DNA of 47,438 nt, from positions 1 to 47,438 of IMG/VR virus record IMGVR_UViG_3300036851_000093; one strand, written 5' to 3'. The translations under genes and the position numbers were made by a program. Source of the stretch: a virus. Shown here one piece after another: positions 6,888 to 14,374 of this stretch (the first letter of the stretch is position 1; each line of letters starts with the position of its first letter). The notes beneath the pieces were generated by a model. It made no database searches. It was not told the DNA's origin and worked only from the letters and a program-made list of their open reading frames with translations.

Positions 6888-6970
6888 TGGCTTCTCCCTT
6901 CACCGTAGTAGGTGCGACCCGGGCGGTCCCGCGGGTCGCGATCGGGATCGGTCTCGTAGGTGACCGCCAT
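6878..6970 (-). CDS. Miniprotein, 30 aa, coupled to SSB
   Basis: ATG 6970 shares its A with the TAA stop of the SSB gene (TAATG). The frame encodes a hydrophilic Asp/Arg/Tyr-rich peptide (MAVTYETDPDRDPRDRPG...) and ends at TAG 6878-6880, overlapping the next start by 10 bases. It fills what would otherwise be an 82-base gap in a gapless operon. Function unknown. Confidence 0.45.
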   Translation of the reverse strand: MAVTYETDPDRDPRDRPGRTYYGEGRSQWF

Positions 6971-7527
6971 TACTTGAAAGAGGCATCGTCCTCGTCGTCG
7001 TCCTCGTCCTTCGAGGCGCGCGACCGACCCCTGCTCGCCGGCTTGGGCGCTGCCCTAGTGCTGCGAGCGGAGCTGCGGCGAGCAGGCTTCTCCTCCGGCT
7101 CGTCCTCCTCATCGTCGTCCTTCGAGGACCGTCGGCTGCGAGTCGACCGCTCTTCCTTCGGTGCCTTCTCGGCCATGACCTCGAGGACGTGGATGCGGTT
7201 GGCGAAGACCTTGTACTGGGTCTCGCCCTTGTACTCCTCGGTCCCCAGCCCGCCCTCGACCGCGATGCGCATGCCCTTCTGGACACCATCATCCGCGAAG
7301 ACTGCGTCCTGCATGTCCTCGTCGAAGACCAGGATGCTGACCCACAGAGGAGCCGCGTCCGCGTCCTCTGCCTTCTCGGGCAGGTCATCCGTGGCCACGG
7401 AGAACACCGTGAACGGACCCTTCTTGCCGTCAACTTCCTCCGGGTCCTTGCCGACCCGCCCGACGATCAGGACGTACGCTGAGTCCTGCTGCCGGCTGCT
7501 GCGTGAGCTACCTCGTCGTGTGACCAT
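6970..7527 (-). CDS. Single-stranded DNA-binding protein (SSB-like)
   Basis: I start at ATG 7527 (AGGAGG 6-7 bases upstream), giving 185 aa. Residues 15 to about 115 fit an OB fold of the SSB type: YVLIVGRVGKDPEEV, then FTVFSVATDD, LWVSILVFDEDM, GMRIAVEGGL and YKVFANRIHVLEVM. A long Ser/Arg/Lys/Asp-rich linker follows, ending in an acidic tail (DEDDDEDDASFK). The usual DDDIPF tip is degenerate, so contact with host SSB partners may differ. It protects ssDNA in replication and Erf-mediated annealing. The first 20 bases overlap the VRR-NUC gene. Confidence 0.85.
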   Translation of the reverse strand: MVTRRGSSRSSRQQDSAYVLIVGRVGKDPEEVDGKKGPFTVFSVATDDLPEKAEDADAAPLWVSILVFDEDMQDAVFADDGVQKGMRIAVEGGLGTEEYKGETQYKVFANRIHVLEVMAEKAPKEERSTRSRRSSKDDDEEDEPEEKPARRSSARSTRAAPKPASRGRSRASKDEDDDEDDASFK

Positions 7528-7879
7528 CGTGTTCCTCCTGTTGACGGAGCTCGGCTTCGATTGCGCCGCTCCGAAGATCTGATGGACGCCACAGACCCCA
7601 GTCAGCACCGGCCGCCTGGAGAACGTCGCGCCATTCCTCCTGTTCGGGCGTAAGATGCCCGAGCTCCCTCTTCAGCTCGCGGAAGAGCAGACGCGCCCCG
7701 ACCATCAGGAGGTCAGGGAACCCCTTGGTTGCCGGTGTGCGCCACGCACCTCCGGCCAAGCCGCGCTGGAGACGGAGGACCCGCCACCCATGCTTCTTCG
7801 CCCGGTACTGGACCCGATCGTTGAGCTGCTTCTCGGTCATCTGCCGATCCTTGCGCTCTTCGTCCGTGAGACGCGTCAT
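7508..7879 (-). CDS. VRR-NUC domain nuclease
   Basis: Start ATG 7879 overlaps the previous stop (ATGA); the protein is 123 aa. The core is TKGFPDLLMVGARLLFRELKRELGHLTPEQ: D56 of GFPDL and E68-x-K70 form the PD-(D/E)xK active site, followed by the conserved Gln (Q80). VRR-NUC proteins cleave branched DNA such as Holliday junctions or flaps, and stand-alone phage forms are common. It probably helps resolve recombination or replication intermediates for packaging. It lies between the SSB gene and the helicase block. Confidence 0.88.
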   Translation of the reverse strand: MTRLTDEERKDRQMTEKQLNDRVQYRAKKHGWRVLRLQRGLAGGAWRTPATKGFPDLLMVGARLLFRELKRELGHLTPEQEEWRDVLQAAGADWGLWRPSDLRSGAIEAELRQQEEHDGHTTR

Positions 7880-8064
7880 TCGTGTCCTCCCGGGCACCAG
7901 TCACGGTACCCATCAGGAGGGAACCAGCTGGGCCGCCTCTTCTCCTCGAAGATGAACTCTCGAGGAGACACTCTTCGGTTGTAGTACATGGCTCGCTCCA
8001 GGGTGCGGTAGCCCGGCTTACGAGGCTGATGACACGTTGGACACCGGCAAAAGACCCAGCTCAT
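7876..8064 (-). CDS. Small Cys-rich zinc protein, 62 aa
   Basis: ATG 8064 overlaps the stop of the upstream gene. The product begins MSWVFCRCPTCHQPRKPG, with CxCxxC and a His, and ends DWCPGGHE with another Cys and His, so one zinc site is likely. The middle is basic and aromatic (MYYNRRVSPREF). No family recognised. Its place among replication genes suggests DNA contact. Confidence 0.65.
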   Translation of the reverse strand: MSWVFCRCPTCHQPRKPGYRTLERAMYYNRRVSPREFIFEEKRRPSWFPPDGYRDWCPGGHE

Positions 8065-8378
8065 AGCGGCTCTTCGTCCTTGGGCCAGCCCAGGAGGTTC
8101 ATGACATCCCGGATCGGTACCCATGACTTCCCGTCCATGGTCTTCGGCTGCATCTGGGTCAGCTGACGCAGCCGGCGCGTAAGTAACGCGATCGCCGCGT
8201 CGACGGCCTCCTGATGCCCCTGCCAGAGATCCGGCCGGTAGTGGAGCGGGTCGCCCAGAGTCGTCGTGGACGCCGGCTGGCCCTTCAGCCAGTGCAGCGC
8301 CTCGAGGAGCGACTCGCTGTTCTGCTCGATGCCCGGGACGTCCCGGCTCACCTTGTCACCACGAAATCCCCCCATCAT
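8061..8378 (-). CDS. Hypothetical protein downstream of DnaB, 105 aa
   Basis: The start at ATG 8378 (or 8375) follows GAGGAGG by 9 bases; it overlaps the helicase 3' end by 23 bases. The protein is helical (SESLLEALHWLKGQ, HQEAVDAAIALLTRRLRQL) and ends in a short segment VPIRDVMNLLGWPKDEEP. A helicase loader or partner would be plausible at this position but no motif supports it. It carries one of the few TTA codons of the window (near 8172). Confidence 0.65.
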   Translation of the reverse strand: MMGGFRGDKVSRDVPGIEQNSESLLEALHWLKGQPASTTTLGDPLHYRPDLWQGHQEAVDAAIALLTRRLRQLTQMQPKTMDGKSWVPIRDVMNLLGWPKDEEPL

Positions 8379-9639
8379 CGGGGTCGTCCTCCTCTGCTCG
8401 TGGATCGATGAACATGACCTGGGACGGGCTGAAGTCGAGATAGATCCGCTCGTTCGGCCCCTGGCGCTGCTTGAGGATGTCCAGGTCCAGTTGCTTGGAC
8501 TTCTTGTCCTTGCGGTAGAGGCCCAGGACCACGTCGGCGTCCTGCTCGAGCGAGCCGGACTCGCGAAGGTCGTGGAGCTGCGGGTGCTTGTCACGGCGGT
8601 TCTCCACTGCACGATTCAGCTGCGACATGACGAGGACCGGGCACCGGAACTGGCGCGCCATGCCCTTCAGGGTCCGAGAGATCCGCGTCACGCGCTCGAC
8701 CTCCTGGTCCCCGACATCCCCCAGGATCTGGAGGTAGTCGACGATGATCCCGCCCAGGCCACCAGCCATCATGGAGACCTGCGCCGCGGCCGAGCTCACC
8801 CGCTCGGTCGACGCAAAGCCGCGGTCCAGCCAGATAATCTTGCGATCCTTCCGGTTGTTGAGGATCTTGACGGCCTTGTCGTACTGCTCGTCGGTCAGGT
8901 CGCCGCGGACCAGGTTGGGGACCGGGATGCCGGCGAAGCGCGCCACATCGCGGTCCATGAGGTCGTCGGTCGACATCTCGAGCGAGGCGAAGAGAATAGG
9001 TAAGCTGGACTGGGACGCCCAGCTCTCCGCGAACTGCTCCGCCAGGACGGTCTTGCCGATGGACGGGCGCGCGGCAACGATGATGAACTGGCCCGAGAGG
9101 GCCGGATTGAGGACGTCGTCCAGCGAGGGGAACCCCCAGGACAGCTGGTGCATGCCCTTCCGGCGCTCCTTCAGGGTCTGGATGTACCGGTCGGTCGCCT
9201 GTTCAGTCGTGAGCAGGGTCCGATCGCCGGCATGCCCCAGCAGCGCGACGAGCGAGCTCTGGAGCTGGCCAACGAGCTCGTTGGGGTCCTCCTCGGTCAG
9301 GATCTGGCGCTGCATGCGATCCAGCTGGGCCTTGACCTGACGCCGGAACGAGTCCCGCCGAACGATGTCCGCGTACTCGGCCACGGCCGCTGTGTGGCCA
9401 CGCGTCAGGCCCAGGAGAGGAATGTCGATCTCACGCCCGACGATCCGCCGGATGGCGACGATGTCGACCGCCCGCCCCTCCCGCATCAGCTGCCCCATGG
9501 CCTCGAACGCCTCGCCCATGTCCTTCGAGTGGAAGTCATCGGACGACAGCGTGTCGGCCACGGTAGGTAACTGACCGGGGTCAGCAAGGAGGCGTGAGAG
9601 CAGAGACTCCTCGGCCTCCTTGCTGTAGATGGCTGGCAT
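8356..9639 (-). CDS. Replicative DnaB-like helicase
   Basis: 427 aa, matching the DnaB family. An N-terminal helical domain begins SKEAEESLLSRLLADPGQL. The RecA-like motor has Walker A ARPSIGKT (190-197), LEMS near 220, Walker B IIVDYLQIL (about 298-306), the sensor QLNRAVENR, and the C-terminal LRESGSLEQDADVV. It forms a hexamer that unwinds DNA 5'-3' at the fork and should work with the separate AEP primase and SSB. Two TTACCTA sites using rare TTA codons lie inside it (8997-9003 and 9564-9570). The start ATG overlaps the previous stop (TGATG). Confidence 0.95.
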   Translation of the reverse strand: MPAIYSKEAEESLLSRLLADPGQLPTVADTLSSDDFHSKDMGEAFEAMGQLMREGRAVDIVAIRRIVGREIDIPLLGLTRGHTAAVAEYADIVRRDSFRRQVKAQLDRMQRQILTEEDPNELVGQLQSSLVALLGHAGDRTLLTTEQATDRYIQTLKERRKGMHQLSWGFPSLDDVLNPALSGQFIIVAARPSIGKTVLAEQFAESWASQSSLPILFASLEMSTDDLMDRDVARFAGIPVPNLVRGDLTDEQYDKAVKILNNRKDRKIIWLDRGFASTERVSSAAAQVSMMAGGLGGIIVDYLQILGDVGDQEVERVTRISRTLKGMARQFRCPVLVMSQLNRAVENRRDKHPQLHDLRESGSLEQDADVVLGLYRKDKKSKQLDLDILKQRQGPNERIYLDFSPSQVMFIDPRAEEDDPDDGGISW

Positions 9640-10268
9640 CAGGCCGGCATCTCCCCGCCCAGCACGTCACGAGCGAACTGCTCCTCGGTCGTGCCCTGGC
9701 GCCTGCGCAGAGCCTCGGCCGTAATGACCAGGTGACGAACGTCACCCAGGGCCGCCACGACCTCCTCGAGAGGCCGGTCGTCGTCGGCAGTCATCACGCC
9801 ACGCGCGAGCTCCTCGTCGCTGAAGAGCATGAACGGCATCACCCGCAGGTCGCGGAAGAACTCAACGCCGTCCTTGTTCCAATGACGCGTGGTAGTGTCG
9901 AGCTGCTCATTGGCGTGGTTGCTCAGAGAGTAGGCCTGCAGGGCGTTGAGCGGGATCGAGACCCCACCATCCGCCACGGCCGTCGTCCCCGGAATGACCA
10001 GCGCATGCTCGGGCTTGGTGAAGACCTCAATGACCTCCGACCAACCATGAGCGAGCTCGGCCACGCCCTTCTCATCGAGGGGATTGCCTTTGTCCGCGCC
10101 GACCTTCGCGATGTAGGCCGTCGCAGCCTCGGGATCGGCTAGGCTCATGGACGCTGCTACCGAGCAGAGCCCCTTGGTGTGCTGGACCCACATGCTGTTG
10201 ACCATGAGGGCGACTTCCATCGCGGTGAACGTCACCACGATCCCATCGCCCTCTCTGATGGTCCTCAT
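9639..10268 (-). CDS. Hypothetical protein between Erf and DnaB genes
   Basis: I start at ATG 10268 (GGAGG 7 bases upstream, ATG sharing bases with the Erf stop); GTG 10271 is the alternative. The product (209 aa) begins MRTIREGDGIVVTFTAMEVA and has a helical middle (VAELAHGWSEVIEVF) and a Glu-rich C-terminus. No known motif. Conserved-type position between a recombinase and the helicase suggests a replication or recombination accessory role, by inference only. Confidence 0.7.
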   Translation of the reverse strand: MRTIREGDGIVVTFTAMEVALMVNSMWVQHTKGLCSVAASMSLADPEAATAYIAKVGADKGNPLDEKGVAELAHGWSEVIEVFTKPEHALVIPGTTAVADGGVSIPLNALQAYSLSNHANEQLDTTTRHWNKDGVEFFRDLRVMPFMLFSDEELARGVMTADDDRPLEEVVAALGDVRHLVITAEALRRRQGTTEEQFARDVLGGEMPA

Positions 10269-11119
10269 CACTTGTCCTCCAGACCGGCCAGGAACTCCTC
10301 TTGGGACTCGATGGACGTCTTCTTCACCTTGGCCAGGGCCGCGGGGTCGTCGAGCGCCGCGTAGATCAGATCCATGTCGTCCATGGAGCAGTCCTTCAGG
10401 GAGTGCTTGCCGGTCGCCTCGAGGACCAGCTCACGGAGCTCCGTCTCCTCGAGCTCGCGCTTGTTGGCCATGCCGAACATGCGCTGCTTCTGCTTGGTCG
10501 TCGCCGGCTCCTCATCCTCCGCCGGCTTGGCCGATCGACGACGTCGACGAGCCGGTGGCTCAGGGGCTTCCTCTTCGGCCGGGGCCGCGGCTCGGGTCCG
10601 GCGCGCGCGTGGAGGAGGCGCCTCCTCTTCGACCGGCTGGCGTGACCTGCGGCGCCGCGCGCCACCGGTGCCGTCCGACTCGTCCGCGCGACCCTCCTCC
10701 GGGTCGTCGCCCTGGGCGATGGCCGCCACGATCATCATGGCGTACTTCTTGGCCATGGTCATGGCCTTGCTGCCGCCCTTGTCACCCGTGTCAGTGCCGT
10801 AGCCGACCGTCACGACGCGGACCCACTGGACCCCGTCGGTGATAGTGAAGGCGACCTTGAGCCGGGTCAGCCACATGATCGACCCGCTCTTCGTCTCGCC
10901 CAGCTCCTGGAACTGATCGTCTAGGACCTCGGGGAGGAAGATGATCCCATCCTTGGCCAGGGGGTGGGCGAACTCCGCCACCACCTGGGACTCCTCGAGG
11001 AACTTGTACTTGAGGTTGGAGTTGGTCCCGCCCTTGGCCATCCAGCCGATGCCGGCTGCAACCTTAGCGATTGCCGCGACGAGGTCTCCTGCTCCGTCCG
11101 GCGATATGGCGATGGTCAA
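10268..11119 (-). CDS. erf: Erf-family single-strand annealing protein
   Basis: The N-terminal 140 residues match the ERF superfamily: LKYKFLEESQVVAEFAHPL, GIIFLPEV, then VGYGTDTGDKGGSKAMTMAKKYAMMIVAAI and QGDDPEEG, the family's Gly-Asp-Lys-KAMT-KKY signature. It would anneal complementary ssDNA to drive recombination or genome circularisation. A long charged low-complexity linker (Arg, Glu, Ala, Pro) follows, then a helical C-terminus. The start is TTG 11119, overlapping the previous stop (TTGA) without a strong Shine-Dalgarno sequence, so translation is probably coupled. The neighbouring Cas4/RecB-like nuclease is a natural partner. Confidence 0.88.
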   Translation of the reverse strand: MTIAISPDGAGDLVAAIAKVAAGIGWMAKGGTNSNLKYKFLEESQVVAEFAHPLAKDGIIFLPEVLDDQFQELGETKSGSIMWLTRLKVAFTITDGVQWVRVVTVGYGTDTGDKGGSKAMTMAKKYAMMIVAAIAQGDDPEEGRADESDGTGGARRRRSRQPVEEEAPPPRARRTRAAAPAEEEAPEPPARRRRRSAKPAEDEEPATTKQKQRMFGMANKRELEETELRELVLEATGKHSLKDCSMDDMDLIYAALDDPAALAKVKKTSIESQEEFLAGLEDK

Positions 11120-11454
11120 TCGAGGGCCGCATCAGCCACGGCTGCCGGCGTGCTTTCGGGGGCCTCGGCCTCCTGCTGAGCGATGAACGACTCAGCCTCC
11201 GCCTTGGTCGAGGCGTACTGCGCGTCGATGCGCTCGCCCACGGCCGTAAAGAAGGCGTCGGTGGCCTTGGCGAAGTGCGTGTACGCACGCACGGCCCCTG
11301 CGAAGAGTTCTGCCTCCGTGTCGACGACGTCGTTGGCCGTCTTGCCGTTGCGGATCGCATCCAGCATCAGGTTGACGTTCTCGACGGTGTACTGGTCCTC
11401 GATGACGGGGCCGCCGGCCGCGATCACGGCCTGCGCGGTGTCCTGGTCTACCAC
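11116..11454 (-). CDS. Hypothetical helical protein, 112 aa
   Basis: GTG 11454 is chosen because AGGAGG lies 7 bases upstream and the longer frame would be a shadow of the nuclease gene. The product is Ala/Glu-rich and helical (DAIRNGKTANDVVDTEAELF, FTAVGERIDAQYASTKAE). It lies between the Cas4-like nuclease and Erf genes, overlapping both by a few bases. It could be a recombination accessory protein; no motif proves it. Confidence 0.65.
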   Translation of the reverse strand: MVDQDTAQAVIAAGGPVIEDQYTVENVNLMLDAIRNGKTANDVVDTEAELFAGAVRAYTHFAKATDAFFTAVGERIDAQYASTKAEAESFIAQQEAEAPESTPAAVADAALD

Positions 11455-12284
11455 TCGGTGCCTCCTGTCTCTGTTACCGGAATCTCGTCGGGATCTTCGT
11501 CCCAGCACTTGGTGTAGTAGTCGCATGATCCTCCGTTCCACTTGCACCTCCAGCTCTTCTTCCCCTTGGAGTCAAGGGGAAGCCTGGTAGGTAAGGCCTG
11601 CGTGTCGATCAGGTACGGCTCGAGGTTGGCGATCTTGTCCTCGACGAGCTTGCCCATGCGCTCCTCCCAGTCGAAGACGAACTCCTTGGGGGTGTAATCG
11701 TCCTTGCGGACGTAAGTGATCCGCATGCTCGTGAGCTGCTCGCCCAGGGGCGGAATGATGACCTCGGGCGTCCCAGGATCTTCGGCGCAGGTGCCCTCGA
11801 CGGCCGACACGCGACCACCGATCGTGCGCAGGACGTAGGTGTAGGTGATGACCTGGCCGAGGTGGTCCTCGGAGGGGGCCCCTTCCTTGAGCATCTTGTC
11901 CCAGCCCCATCCGGGCTTCTTGGACTTGAACTCCTGGGTCTCCCAGTAGAGGCGGTCAGAGTCCTGAATCAGCGCGAGGTAGTCAGCCGACCCGCCGATC
12001 AGCAGTCGCGGATGCTTGACCTTGACCTCGGGGTAGCCCATGACCACATGCGCGTCGGCCGGCATCGCCGCCTGGACGAACTCGTGGATCTGGTGACCGA
12101 TTCGGAGGGTGCGAAGGTTCTGGGCTGTCTTGGGGTCGGATCGCGGCGTTCCCCGTTGCTGGTAAACCGCTAGGCGATCGCAACCCCAAAGACCACTCGG
12201 GTGCCAGAGCCCATCCGGCTCTCGTTCCTCTTCCAAACTCGCGACATATGCGTCGAGAGCTTCCTCCACTGAGAAAGGGGTCAC
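11448..12284 (-). CDS. Cas4/RecB-like PD-(D/E)xK nuclease with C-terminal Cys cluster
   Basis: A 278-aa protein with HPSGLWGCDRLAVY (C35), GHQIHE (H64), GGSADYLAL (D101), TQEFKSKK (E118, K120) and QVITYTYVL (Q144). These are the active-site motifs of the RecB/Cas4 nuclease family. The C-terminus has C247, C254 and C260, which with C35 could hold a 4Fe-4S cluster as in Cas4 and AddB. It should resect dsDNA ends to ssDNA for the adjacent Erf protein. There is no CRISPR array or cas1/cas2, so CRISPR adaptation is not implied. GTG 12284 overlaps the upstream stop; a promoter lies 65-94 bases upstream. It carries a TTACCTA site at 11588-11594. Confidence 0.88.
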   Translation of the reverse strand: MTPFSVEEALDAYVASLEEEREPDGLWHPSGLWGCDRLAVYQQRGTPRSDPKTAQNLRTLRIGHQIHEFVQAAMPADAHVVMGYPEVKVKHPRLLIGGSADYLALIQDSDRLYWETQEFKSKKPGWGWDKMLKEGAPSEDHLGQVITYTYVLRTIGGRVSAVEGTCAEDPGTPEVIIPPLGEQLTSMRITYVRKDDYTPKEFVFDWEERMGKLVEDKIANLEPYLIDTQALPTRLPLDSKGKKSWRCKWNGGSCDYYTKCWDEDPDEIPVTETGGTEW

Positions 12285-12688
12285 AGCCTGCCACTCCTCT
12301 TGCCTCTAACGCCAGACTCCCTAGCCTGGCCGCGAGCGGCGTGCGCAGATATTACGGGGCCGTCCGATTGGGTGTCAATCCTATTGCGACCGACTAAGCC
12401 AGAGGGACTAGCGTGACCAGGGCACCAATCCTTGGACTCGAGTTCACTTTCCGCCACGCCCTGCATGCGGGCGCAAACGGCCCGTGGGCACGCCGGCGCA
12501 GGTACCCCGAAGCCGGTCGGCTTCAGCAACACCACCTCTTCCCCATGGTTGGGACAGGTCGGTGGTTCGCGGTCCTCACGGAACCGCAGGTGGCCATAGT
12601 AGTTGCCCTCCTTCGCACAGGGTGGGCAGTAGTATGGCTCGTTGACCTCGGGCCAAGTGACGAACTCGATTACCTTGATAACGCTCAT
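12281..12688 (-). CDS. Zinc-ribbon protein with extended basic tail
   Basis: The 135-aa product has YYCPPCAKEGNYYGHL and PTCPNHGEE near its N-terminus, and later ACPRAVCARMQ and DWCPGHAS. These are enough Cys/His pairs for two zinc sites. The final 40 residues (after GLVGRNRID) are Arg/Gly/Ser-rich and are read through a good promoter (12349-12378), so this tail may be a recent or non-functional extension. ATG 12688 shares bases with the stop of the deoxyribosyltransferase gene (TAATG). Confidence 0.65.
   Translation of the reverse strand: MSVIKVIEFVTWPEVNEPYYCPPCAKEGNYYGHLRFREDREPPTCPNHGEEVVLLKPTGFGVPAPACPRAVCARMQGVAESELESKDWCPGHASPSGLVGRNRIDTQSDGPVISAHAARGQARESGVRGKRSGRL
12349..12378 (-). 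promoter_or_regulatory. Leftward promoter upstream of the Cas4-like/Erf genes
   Basis: On the minus strand TTGACA (12378-12373) is followed by 18 bases and TAATAT (12354-12349). Transcription would start near 12341, about 57 bases before the nuclease start at 12284. It lies inside the 3' end of the preceding gene, so it gives the recombination/replication genes their own supply within the long leftward unit. Confidence 0.6.
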
Positions 12689-13095
12689 TACAGTGTCACC
12701 AGTGCAGCGAGATAATCGACGGCCTCCGCCGACGTCTCGACAATCTTCGTGGCGAAATACCGCAGGAAAGCGGACTTGCGATCCGCCTCCGTAAGTCCCC
12801 AGGCCACGGTAGGGATCTGCATCTCCCAGGCGATATGGAGCTCGATGGCCGTCCCGACCATCGGGGCCCGGGAGCGCACGTCGAAGATGGCTCCGTCCGC
12901 CTGGCTCAGCAGGTAGGTATCGCGCGTGACGATCTCGGTGGGTGTCAGGCCGGCCGAGGCCCCGTCGTACGCCGTGGGATCGATTGCCCCCATCCCGTAG
13001 ATCGACTCGAGCTGGCGGGCAACCTGACGGCGCCAGTCCTTGGCGTACTCCTCGGTGACGTGCTCGATCGGGCCACTCAGGTAGATGCGCTTCAT
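12688..13095 (-). CDS. Nucleoside 2-deoxyribosyltransferase-like protein
   Basis: The 135-aa protein starts MKRIYLSGPIEHV, the family's first beta-strand and sugar-binding loop. It continues with RDTYLLSQADGAIFDV (D59, D67, D72) and APMVGTAIELHIAW with E85, matching the catalytic Glu of this alpha/beta fold. Such enzymes move deoxyribose between bases or hydrolyse deoxynucleosides. In a phage this may salvage or filter unusual nucleotides. ATG 13095 has a GGAGAG ribosome-binding site; the longer frame upstream is not supported. Confidence 0.85.
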   Translation of the reverse strand: MKRIYLSGPIEHVTEEYAKDWRRQVARQLESIYGMGAIDPTAYDGASAGLTPTEIVTRDTYLLSQADGAIFDVRSRAPMVGTAIELHIAWEMQIPTVAWGLTEADRKSAFLRYFATKIVETSAEAVDYLAALVTL

Positions 13096-13105
13096 ACGAA
13101 CTCTC

Positions 13106-13318
13106 CTATGCCACGGGGGTGCCACGGCCGTCGACGACAGCCTGACAGTTCCCACACCAGGTGGAGAAACACGCCGCAGCACGGAGCGCGAGGGCGTCCA
13201 TCTTCGTCAGGTCAAGGCCGCAGTGACTCCAGCTGGGCCGAGCCCAGGTATGGTACCGGGCACGCGTCGGATGCCACGAGGCGTACCACTTCATCCAGAC
13301 GGGGGTGCTAGGCTTCAT
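13106..13318 (-). CDS. Hypothetical Trp/Cys-rich small protein, 70 aa
   Basis: The product contains WYASWHPTRARYHTWARPSW and later HCGLDL, AACFSTWCGNCQAVVDG. Several Cys and His residues suggest a zinc site, and the many Trp residues suggest a compact core. ATG 13318 overlaps the stop of the upstream gene. No family recognised. Confidence 0.6.
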   Translation of the reverse strand: MKPSTPVWMKWYASWHPTRARYHTWARPSWSHCGLDLTKMDALALRAAACFSTWCGNCQAVVDGRGTPVA

Positions 13319-13758
13319 GCCGGCACCTTGATCCGCGTGCCGTCCGGGTACTCCGTCCAGAGCTCGCCCCCCTCAACGAACATCCGGGCTCGACCCTGCG
13401 GCAGTCCTGCTGCTCGCCGGCGTTGTGCTATCCGCTGGCGCCGCGCGCGCCCAGGGCGAGCAGCCGGCCCACGGGCCCCCTGCTTCCGCATCATGGCCTC
13501 GACCATCCGCATGCGCAGCATCTGGATGTGTGCCTCGATCGACGTCGGGAACCAGGTGTGCCGGTATGCTCGCCCCACACGAGGCGGCGTGAACCGACGC
13601 CGGCGCCCCTCGGCGCGCAGCTGGGCCCGTCGACCGGCGTTGTTCCCCGGCAGGCCCTTGACCGTCTGGCGCCGCTCGTCGACTTTCTCCGGCTTCCGGC
13701 GGAAGCGCGTGAGGAGCCTGTCAATGAGGTTCACCAGATCGACCTGCCATGCGCCCAA
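13315..13758 (-). CDS. Basic Arg-rich protein, 147 aa
   Basis: Strongly basic throughout (LLTRFRRKPEKVDERRQ, RRAQLRAEGRRRRFTPP, then RPGRARRQRIAQRRRAAG), ending in a neutral beta-hairpin-like tail (GGELWTEYPDGTRIKVPA). It is likely to bind nucleic acid. Because runs of Arg are also typical of shadow frames in GC-rich DNA, confidence rests mainly on its coupling to both neighbours (ATGA at 13315-13318 and overlap at 13731-13758). Confidence 0.55.
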   Translation of the reverse strand: MGAWQVDLVNLIDRLLTRFRRKPEKVDERRQTVKGLPGNNAGRRAQLRAEGRRRRFTPPRVGRAYRHTWFPTSIEAHIQMLRMRMVEAMMRKQGARGPAARPGRARRQRIAQRRRAAGLPQGRARMFVEGGELWTEYPDGTRIKVPA

Positions 13759-13838
13759 GCGGCGAGCTGCAGCAGGATCAAAATGATCCCCGCAGCCGCC
13801 AGGAGCGCACCGACCTCACCGATGATCCGGTCACGCAT
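13731..13838 (-). CDS. Single-pass membrane miniprotein, 35 aa
   Basis: ATG 13838 overlaps the upstream stop by 8 bases. The peptide is MRDRIIGEVGALLAAAG followed by IILILLQLAAWA and a short HGRSIW tail, so one hydrophobic helix is clear. It overlaps the next gene's start by 28 bases. Function unknown. Confidence 0.5.
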   Translation of the reverse strand: MRDRIIGEVGALLAAAGIILILLQLAAWAHGRSIW

Positions 13839-14373
13839 CCGAGCCACCGTCTTCGTTGAGCGCAACGGCCATGGTGTGGAACGTGTCCGAAACCTCGACA
13901 GGCTCCTGGAGCTCCTCCTCGAGCGGCTTGCCCCAGACGTCCAGGTTCACGGCCTCGAGGATGGCGGCGTAGTTGCCCACGTCCCGCGTCCCGTCGAGCC
14001 AGGTGTCTTCACTGTCCCCCTCGGGGATCGGATCGAGGACCACAGTGCCATTCTCGATGCGGCCGTTTAGGGCCTGCGAGATGCGGGACAGCTTGTCCTC
14101 TCGAATCCGAGTCAGCACACCGAAGATGCCCTGCTGGCGGATGTTGTTGGGGCCGTACTTGCGCTGGCGCTGGATCAGGATCTGGAGCCGGCGCGCGAAG
14201 ATCAGGACGAAGGTCTCCTCGAAGCTCTGGGCCTCACGAAGCTGACGCAGGTACCAGGACTCGAAGTCCGGCTCCCGACGGTTGAGACTGGCCACTGCCG
14301 CGGCCGTCCGCTGACGTAGCTCCGTGAACTCCGCGAAGGTTGCCGACTGGACGTGGCGCGGCAGTGGGTCCAT
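13831..14373 (-). CDS. DUF1599-like (nucleotide-modification-associated) protein
   Basis: With ATG 14373 (GAGG 6 bases upstream) the protein is 180 aa. Residues 67-100 read LIQRQRKYGPNNIRQQGIFG followed by VLTRIREDKLSRI. This matches the K-Y-G-x-x-N-I, G-V-x-x-R and D-K-x-x-R spacing I recall for DUF1599 (nucleotide modification associated domain 1). Later TWLDGTRDVGNYAAI fits the family's second conserved region. The family is tied by gene context to modified nucleotides in phages, but its biochemistry is not settled. Proximity to the deoxyribosyltransferase gene supports a nucleotide-pool role. Confidence 0.72.
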   Translation of the reverse strand: MDPLPRHVQSATFAEFTELRQRTAAAVASLNRREPDFESWYLRQLREAQSFEETFVLIFARRLQILIQRQRKYGPNNIRQQGIFGVLTRIREDKLSRISQALNGRIENGTVVLDPIPEGDSEDTWLDGTRDVGNYAAILEAVNLDVWGKPLEEELQEPVEVSDTFHTMAVALNEDGGSDA

Positions 14374-14374
14374 C

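Noticed and set aside
13713-13724. Minus-strand TTGACA near 13718-13724
   Set aside because: Lies in the 13315-13758 coding sequence with no -10 at a usable distance.
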